Source: a virus
Strand: one strand, 5' to 3'
Length of the DNA: 64,000 nt
IMG/VR virus record: IMGVR_UViG_3300042197_003333
Span: 1-64,000 of that record
Every line of letters starts with the position of its first letter. The first letter of the stretch is position 1. The position numbers and the translations under genes are program-made. The notes beneath the pieces were generated by a model. The model worked only from the letters and a program-made list of their open reading frames with translations. It was not told the DNA's origin and searched no databases. Of this stretch, positions 57,671 through 64,000 are shown in pieces.

Positions 57671-60600
57671 TGGGTAATAGACAAAGAGGTAAATCAGGTA
57701 GAATTTTTGATGGCTCAAAATTGGTTGTAAATAATAACTGAATTAAAAACGTTAAAAAAGAATCAAAAGTCATTAAAAATTTGGACATTGGGGTTGGTTT
57801 TATTGAAACTCCTCCCCCAACCCCATCAATTACACCGACTAACACCCCGACAATATCATTAACACCATCAAACACCCCTACTCCGTCAATTACGCCATCA
57901 AATACTCCTACCCCATCAATTACGCCTACAAACACTCCAACTAATAGCGTTACGCCAACTAATACTCCAACAAATACACAGACCCCAACTAATACTAAAA
58001 CACCAACACAAACAAGAACTCAAACACCAACAAATACACAGACCCCAACTAATACTAAAACACCAACACAAACAAGAACTCAAACACCAACAAATACACA
58101 GACCCCATCAATTACGCCGACTAGTACTAAAACACCAACACCTACAAAGACCCAAACACCCACTAATACCGTAACTCCTTCGGAAACACCGACCAATACT
58201 CCAACAAGGACATTAACAAAAACTCCAACACAGACCCCGTCAATTACCCCAACTAATACTCAAACTCCAACAAATACTAAAACTCCAACTCCAACAAGAA
58301 CTGAAACTCCGACTAATACCCCAACAAACACACAAACTCCAACAAATACTAAAACTCCAACGAATACTAAAACTCCAACCCCGACAAATACAACCACGCC
58401 ATCAGAAACTCCAACTAACACTCCAACAAGAACATCCACAAAAACACCAACGCAGACTCCATCAATTACACCAACAAATACAACAACACCATCAGAAACT
58501 CCAACTAATACTCCAACAAGAACATCCACAAAAACCCCAACCCCTACTTCAACTATAACTCCAACAAATACTAAAACTCCAACGAATACTAAAACTCCAA
58601 CACAAACAAATACAAACACCCCATCAGAAACCCCAACCAATACCCCAACAAGAACATTAACAAAAACTCCAACAAATACCCCAACACAATCACCGCAATT
58701 TTCTCAATCACCGACTCAAACTCCAACAAAAACTCCAACTAATACTGCCACAAATACCCCGACTAGTACCGTTACTCCAAGTAACACCACCACAAATACC
58801 CCAACTAATACTGCAACAAAAACCCCTACCACAACATCAACTCCTGCGGCTAGTGCTTCACCAACTTCAACTCAAACTCCAACAAATACCCCAACATCGT
58901 CTGTAACTCCAACAAATACAAAAACTCCTACTAATACACAAACTCCTACTAACACACAAACTCCAACTAGAACTTCAACTCCTACTAATACACAAACTCC
59001 TACTCAAACATCTACTAATACTCAAACTCCTACTAATACACAAACTCCAACTAAAACTTCAACTCCAAGTCCAACTCAACCATCGTGTTTTTGTTATCAA
59101 TTCCAAATTACTACTAATGGTACAACTGTTCAATCAACAAATTGTAATGGTAATATAACTCGGAGCGCATATTCAATTGGTTATTACTCAATTTGTTCTA
59201 GAGTTACACCGACATTTATTGGTGGTTCGTATTCAAATTTAATTCAAGCTGCAAGTTGTTTAAATGGAGGTGACGCCGCTTGTATCGCAGTGAGCCAATC
59301 ACCGACTCCGACTCCGACAATTACCCCAACTAAAACACTTACCCCTACTCAAACTCCTACTAATACTCAAACTCCTACTAACACAATTACCCCTACCAAC
59401 ACCCAAACTCCAACAAATACTCAAACACCTACTAATACTCAAACTCCAACTCCTACTTCAACTCCTTTGGCAAGTCCTTCCCCAACCTCAACAGTTACTC
59501 CAACTAATAGTGTTACCCCAACTAATACTCCAACTAATACTCAAACTCCAACACCAAGTATTACACCGACTAATACTCAAACTCCAACTAATACTCAAAC
59601 CTCAACAAACACACCAACTAATACTGTAACACCAACAAACACGCCTACTAATACTCAAACCCCAACAAATACACAAACCCCAACAATTACGCCGACTAAT
59701 ACTATAACTCCAAGTATTACTCCTACTAATACTCAAACCCCAACAATTACACCAACAGTAAGTCCAAGTAGTCCAGTCTTATTAGAATTTTTAAGTTTTC
59801 CGGCGTCAAGTGGGATTTCATTTTCATTTGGTAACTCAACACAGGTCAGACAAACAACTGTTGAACTAACAGACACTAATTCTGCCAGTACTATTTATAA
59901 TTTTAATAATACAGGCGATACGACATTTGTGTCGTTAGGTAGTTCGGTGGCTAATTTTACCTATACACCCACTACCTCAAATGGAGAGCTATTACTCTTT
60001 AAAAATCCTGTAGGATTTATACATTCTTTTAAAACAAGTAGTGTTAGTACGTCTTTATTTATACAAGGTTTTTCGGCTATAACAAAAAATCAAAATTACG
60101 CACTTAAACAGAGTTATTTTGGAAAAACCCTTCTTACTATAAGTGGCTTCTCAGGCTCATTAAATTTACTTGATTATAATGGTTTTGAAGGCGCAAGGCT
60201 TTACATTTTTAATTATATTGCAACAGGAACAAATGCAAGTAATGCTGAATTATTAGATAATTCTTGGTTACCCAAAAATTATACGGCAAGTACTACCGCT
60301 CAACAATTTTATTTTAACGTTAGCGCGACTACAAGAGCCAGTGTAAATTTTAATTTGACTGGAATGACAAATTTATCGTATCTAGTAAATGACGATGTTA
60401 ACCACGAAATAAATGGGGTAACTTCAATAACATTGGCGTTACCTCAAAATTTTGGTAGAACTACTACTTTTGGCCCGGTAAGTGCTGTTGACCCTGCAGC
60501 TGGAATTTTTATACGAACAACTAGTTCTAGTCCTAACCCTTTAACCGCCGTCACAATAACAAACGGGCCGTCAGTTGTGTCCAATTTTAGTAAATTTCAA

Positions 60601-61761
60601 TTAAGACTTATACCTAGTTTGGTTTCTCTAACAACAAGTTACCAAAGAAATTTGGCAATATATTCTTTGGAAAGAATGTCATCTTTAACTGCAGTAACCG
60701 ACGATTTTAGTGTATATACTGGTTTAACTTATTTTAACATTACTACTTGTCCTAATTTAAGTAATTTCACTGCGAATACTTTATCTGGATTATCTAATTT
60801 TCAACACTATTTGTTAAACGATTGTAAACAATTTAATTGGCCTATACTTCCCACTTTTAATCAAAACCCTTACAAATTACAATTAACAAATTGTCTTCTT
60901 ACTTCACCTCCCCCATCATCGCCATTTTATTTTAAAACAAATCTTAAAGACATATATTTAGGAAATTTTGTTAGTACAAGCACAAATGAAATTGCTATAC
61001 ATTCAAATAAAAATGTAATTAATTTATGGGATTATAATCTTACGAGTTTGACAGGTTTGACTACGTTTAGTCTAAATCATTGTGAATTGACAGGAATTAC
61101 AAATTCAAATATATTCCCGACACAAGTTAAGACCATTAATTTTATATCTAATCGTTTAAGTGGTTTATCTTTTTCACATTTTAGTTCGGTAACTGGATTC
61201 TCAATGAATATTTCAAATGGTAGTAGTGCAAATGATAGGAACACCATTTCAGCGTTCACTGATTGTAATTCTGCGTCGGGACTAACAGCATTAACTTATA
61301 CTAATGGTACTTTCCAACCAACTGGAGGATTTCAGCCATTTTTTCCTACGGGATTAACTTCATTAAATATTAGTAGTAGAGTAAATGGTAGAAATGCTAC
61401 TCCATATGTAAATATTGTATTTTCATCAAACACTGTATATTCAGGATTTAATAACTCTTTAAAAACTTTAAATATCAGTAATTTTTCTTTATCTGCCGCT
61501 AGTATGAATTACATAATTTGTTGGCTCGCAACGGCTCAAACGTATAGCACATCAGTTACTGGAGGCACATTAAATGGGGGTAATGAATTTATATCATCAA
61601 CTACTAATCCTACTGGTAACGCCAAAATAGACACAACTTCAGGTGGATTAAATGGAATTGTCTGTAGAGATATTTTAACAGGTACTGTAGGTAATACAAT
61701 AACAGTTAACACTATTCCTTACCCAGGTAAAGGTTGGACTGTAACAGGTACTTTTGCTTAA
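57670..61761 (+). CDS. Thr/Pro-repeat adhesin-like protein with in-frame TGA
   Basis: The frame opens at ATG 57670 (TAATG overlap with the terminase stop): [20 protein letters not shown], then TGA at 57739-57741, then continues open to 61761 (about 1340 more codons). Parts: 57811-59081 and 59302-59766 encode [15 protein letters not shown] repeats; between them a Cys-rich domain ([10 protein letters not shown] ... [10 protein letters not shown] ... DAACIA); the last 660 residues are Ser/Thr/Asn-rich with leucine-rich-repeat-like spacing ('[20 protein letters not shown]'). A receptor-binding or head-decoration fibre is likely. The alternative start TTG 57781 lacks a ribosome site. Confidence 0.65.
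57811..59766 (+). repeat. degenerate Thr-Pro coding repeat
   Basis: Short direct repeats around the unit ACTCCAACAAATACT (T-P-T-N-T), in phase with the reading frame, interrupted at 59082-59301 by the Cys-rich domain. Expected to be prone to slippage and recombination, changing fibre length. Confidence 0.85.
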
Positions 61762-61820
61762 CAAATAACAATTATTATTTTCAAACTATTTATAACTTAA
61801 ACATTAGTTATTAAGATTTA

Positions 61821-64000
61821 ATGATGGAAAATAATAAAATGACAGTATGGCAAAGATTGTCCCAAGCTTTTGGTCCAAATTCATTGCTCGGACAAGATTA
61901 TCCAACATACAAATACGATAAAAAAGAACTTTTAAGGACAACATCCAAAAAAGAATATGACCTTGAAAAACTTCAAGCTCAACAAAATTACTATCTTGCA
62001 AACCAATGGTCAAAGATTGAACACAATCTTTATACCCAAGCAGTGTATTACGAACCAACAAGATTATCATCTTTTTATGACCTAGAAAGTATGGAGTTTA
62101 CTCCAGAAATATCTGCAGCTTTAGATATTTACGCCGAAGAATCAACGACAGTAAACGAAGATGGTTATATGCTTCAAATTTATTCTGAATCAAAAAGAAT
62201 AAAATCAATTTTGGCTGACTTATTTAACAACGCTCTTGATATTAACACAAACCTTCCGATGTGGACAAGAAACACATGCAAGTATGGTGATAATTTCGTT
62301 TATTTAAAACTTGACCCCGAAAAAGGTATAGTTGGATGTATGCAACTTCCAATTATTGAAATTGAAAGATTGGAAGCGGGAATGGGAGGAAAATCTGCCG
62401 ACCCTGAAACAAACCCAACAAAAAAACATACAAGATTTAAATGGAAACAAAAGGACTTGGAGTTCAATACTTGGGAAGTTGCTCACTTTAGATTACTTGG
62501 TGATGATAGGAGACTACCGTATGGAACTTGCCTAAAATTTGATACTAAAATTGATACTGAATATGGAGTTAAAGAAATTAAAGATATTGTAAAAGGGGAT
62601 AAAGTTTATTCATTTGATTTAAATTCAGAAGAAAAAGTATTGTCTGATGTTTTAGATACTGTAAATTCAGGAGTTAAAATTTGTTACCAAATACATACTA
62701 AACATAATTTTATTGAAGCTTCAGAAGAACACAAAATATTAATTTTTGATGGAAATAAATTTACATATAAAAATACATTAGAATTAAATATTGGTGATTT
62801 ATTAGTTATTGACAATTCAAAAAATAAAACTAAAAAAACTTTGATTAATAAAACACAACCTGAAGATAATAAAAACGGATGGTTTAATAGTGTTGATTTA
62901 ATACCTGAATATATAAATGAAGAATTTGCTAGATTTTTTGGATTTATGTTAGGTGATGGCTGGATTAGTAATAATGGTGTTTATTTTGCATTATCTGAAT
63001 ATGATGATTTAAATGATTTTTATATTGGGATATTAAACAAATATTCCAAAAATCCAGTAAAAATTATTGAGGTTGATGGCAAAGAAACACAATGCATGGT
63101 GTGGTCAAAGTGTTTAAAGACAATTTTAGAAAGAATGGGTTTTAATGGTAAGGCCTCAACTAAAAGATTACCTAGTTGGATATACAGCTCGGATGTAGAA
63201 ATACAAAAGGCTCTTTTAGAGGGACTAATAGACTCAGACGGATGGATAACACAAGATAAATGGTCAACACATCTTAATATTGAATTATGTAATGAAAATT
63301 TAGTAAAAGACGTTAAAACTTTATGCCAAAAGATTGGATATAAATCAGGTTCAATTAGAAAAAGAGAACCAAGAAAAAATGTGGTAATTGAAGGTAGAAA
63401 AATTAAATCGGTAAAACCAAGTTATTCTTTGACTTTTTATGATACCTTATTAACTCAAACGAAAAAATATGACAACCAATTTAGAAAAAATGAAAATTAC
63501 ATTTTAGAACCAATTACAAAAATTATTGACATTGGAGAACATGAAACTTTTGATATATACGTTGAAAATCAAAATCATAATTTTTACGCTAATGGAGTCG
63601 TTGTACATAATTCAATGTTAGAAAAAGCTCGTCGTATTTGGAAACAATTATTATTATCCGAAGACGCAATGTTAATTTATAGAACATCAAGAGCTCCTGA
63701 AAGAAGAGTATTTAAAGTATTTGTTGGAAATATGGATGACGCAGATGTTGAACCTTATATCCAAAGATTTGCAAATAAATTTAAACGAGACCAAGTTGTT
63801 GACTCTAAATCAGGAAATGTTGATATGAGGTTTAATCAAATGGCGGTTGACCAAGATTATTTTGTTCCCGTTAGAGACCCAGCTCAAGCTTCCCCAATTG
63901 AAACATTAGCAGGTGCCACAAACCTATCGGAAATCGCGGATATTGAATATATTCAAAAGAAATTGCTCACCGCAATTCGTGTTCCAAAAGCGTTTTTAGG
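61821..64000 (+). CDS. portal protein (T4 gp20-like) containing an intein; 3' end outside window
   Basis: Opens MMENNKMTVWQRLSQAFGPN and is still open at the window end. Extein parts 61821-62528 and from 63612 join as 'DDRRLPYGT' + 'SMLEKARRIWKQLLLSEDAM', matching the conserved gp20 segment, followed by 'YRTSRAPERRVFKVFVGNMD'. 'YYEPTRLSSFYDLESMEFTP' and 'ALDIYAEESTT' near residue 80-110 are also portal-typical. The portal ring is the DNA channel and terminase docking site. TATTTAT box 61787-61793. Confidence 0.93.
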   Translation, partial: MMENNKMTVWQRLSQAFGPNSLLGQDYPTYKYDKKELLRTTSKKEYDLEKLQAQQNYYLANQWSKIEHNLYTQAVYYEPTRLSSFYDLESMEFTPEISAALDIYAEESTTVNEDGYMLQIYSESKRIKSILADLFNNALDINTNLPMWTRNTCKYGDNFVYLKLDPEKGIVGCMQLPIIEIERLEAGMGGKSADPETNPTKKHTRFKWKQKDLEFNTWEVAHFRLLGDDRRLPYGTCLKFDTKIDTEYGVKEIKDIVKGDKVYSFDLNSEEKVLSDVLDTVNSGVKICYQIHTKHNFIEASEEHKILIFDGNKFTYKNTLELNIGDLLVIDNSKNKTKKTLINKTQPEDNKNGWFNSVDLIPEYINEEFARFFGFMLGDGWISNNGVYFALSEYDDLNDFYIGILNKYSKNPVKIIEVDGKETQCMVWSKCLKTILERMGFNGKASTKRLPSWIYSSDVEIQKALLEGLIDSDGWITQDKWSTHLNIELCNENLVKDVKTLCQKIGYKSGSIRKREPRKNVVIEGRKIKSVKPSYSLTFYDTLLTQTKKYDNQFRKNENYILEPITKIIDIGEHETFDIYVENQNHNFYANGVVVHNSMLEKARRIWKQLLLSEDAMLIYRTSRAPERRVFKVFVGNMDDADVEPYIQRFANKFKRDQVVDSKSGNVDMRFNQMAVDQDYFVPVRDPAQASPIETLAGATNLSEIADIEYIQKKLLTAIRVPKAFL
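62529..63611 (+). other. LAGLIDADG intein in the portal gene (361 residues)
   Basis: Starts CLKFDTKIDTEYGVKEIKDI (block A), 'KHNFIEASEEHKILIFDGNK' (block B), endonuclease motifs 'ARFFGFMLGDGWIS' and 'ALLEGLIDSDGWI', block F 'HETFDIYVENQNHNFYANGV' and ends VVVHN with Ser as +1. A complete cis-splicing intein, unlike the two split inteins in the Clp gene. Confidence 0.93.

Noticed and set aside
57739-57741. Genome-wide recoding of TGA as Trp
   Set aside because: TGA is used as an ordinary stop at several well-supported gene ends with overlapping starts, such as 13849-13851 and 49267-49269.
58260-58640. Minus-strand Val/Gly-rich open frame
   Set aside because: Antisense shadow of the Thr-Pro repeats; no start signal and no plausible composition.
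57811-59766. CRISPR-like direct repeats
   Set aside because: The short units are in phase with a long open frame and translate to TPTNT repeats; there are no unique spacers of constant length.
61804-62070. Minus-strand frame opposite the portal start
   Set aside because: Antisense of a clearly recognised portal protein.

Overview
This window is a contiguous piece of a large, AT-rich, tailed double-stranded DNA phage of T4-like lineage that very probably infects a Bacteroidota bacterium. The phage assignment rests on a T4 gp17-type terminase (55919-57670), a T4 gp20-type portal protein running off the right edge (61821 onward), a lysis-like cassette, free-standing homing endonucleases, inteins, a group I intron and many small unique genes. 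The host assignment rests on Bacteroidota-type promoters (TTTG ... TAnnTTTG) before many genes, a secreted protein with a type IX secretion (Por) C-terminal sorting domain (12139-13233), a lipoprotein with a 'GCMDPVATNYNP' motif common in that phylum, and weak or absent Shine-Dalgarno sequences.

Layout. 1-5 kb: minus-strand array of 'MKYLITE' paralogs, a gene-poor stretch, a small metallopeptidase, a lipoprotein and a tandem ParB-like protein. 5-16 kb: plus-strand small genes, several with a shared N-terminal tag, lipoproteins and the T9SS cargo. 16-22 kb: SlyD-like isomerase, a duplicated cassette (tagged protein + convergent secreted protein) with an intact and a decayed GIY-YIG endonuclease, and a class II tRNA-synthetase-like protein. 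22-33 kb: polyphosphate kinase 2, small hypotheticals, holin/spanin-like genes, cupin, metallopeptidase, RmlC. 33-43 kb: large tagged virion-type proteins, HNH nuclease, a tRNA-Arg interrupted by a group I intron with an antisense HNH gene abutting it, a CxxCxGxG-repeat protein, a tagged M23+M15 peptidase and a minus-strand tmRNA. 43-51 kb: zinc peptidase and a Clp ATPase gene broken into three pieces by two split inteins, each with its own endonuclease gene between the halves. 51-64 kb: nucleotidyltransferase, acidic scaffold-like protein, tagged structural proteins, terminase, a Thr/Pro-repeat adhesin with an in-frame TGA, and the intein-containing portal.

Two systems stand out. First, about 17 otherwise unrelated proteins begin with a related 10-35 residue module, typified by RLTESDLVKIIKRVISE, most ending in an [L/I/V]xE site like that cut by T4 prohead protease. 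I infer a capsid-targeting sequence that loads a varied cargo into the head: PPK2, a dual peptidase, a caspase-like protein and large proteins of unknown function. Their genes are mostly preceded by a TATTTAT box, whereas genes that look host-interactive carry host-type promoters, suggesting late versus early classes. Second, the Clp ATPase should need two protein trans-splicing events, one at each Walker A motif, to be assembled from three polypeptides.

Limits: no searches were run. Function calls come from motifs visible by eye; most small genes remain unrecognised.
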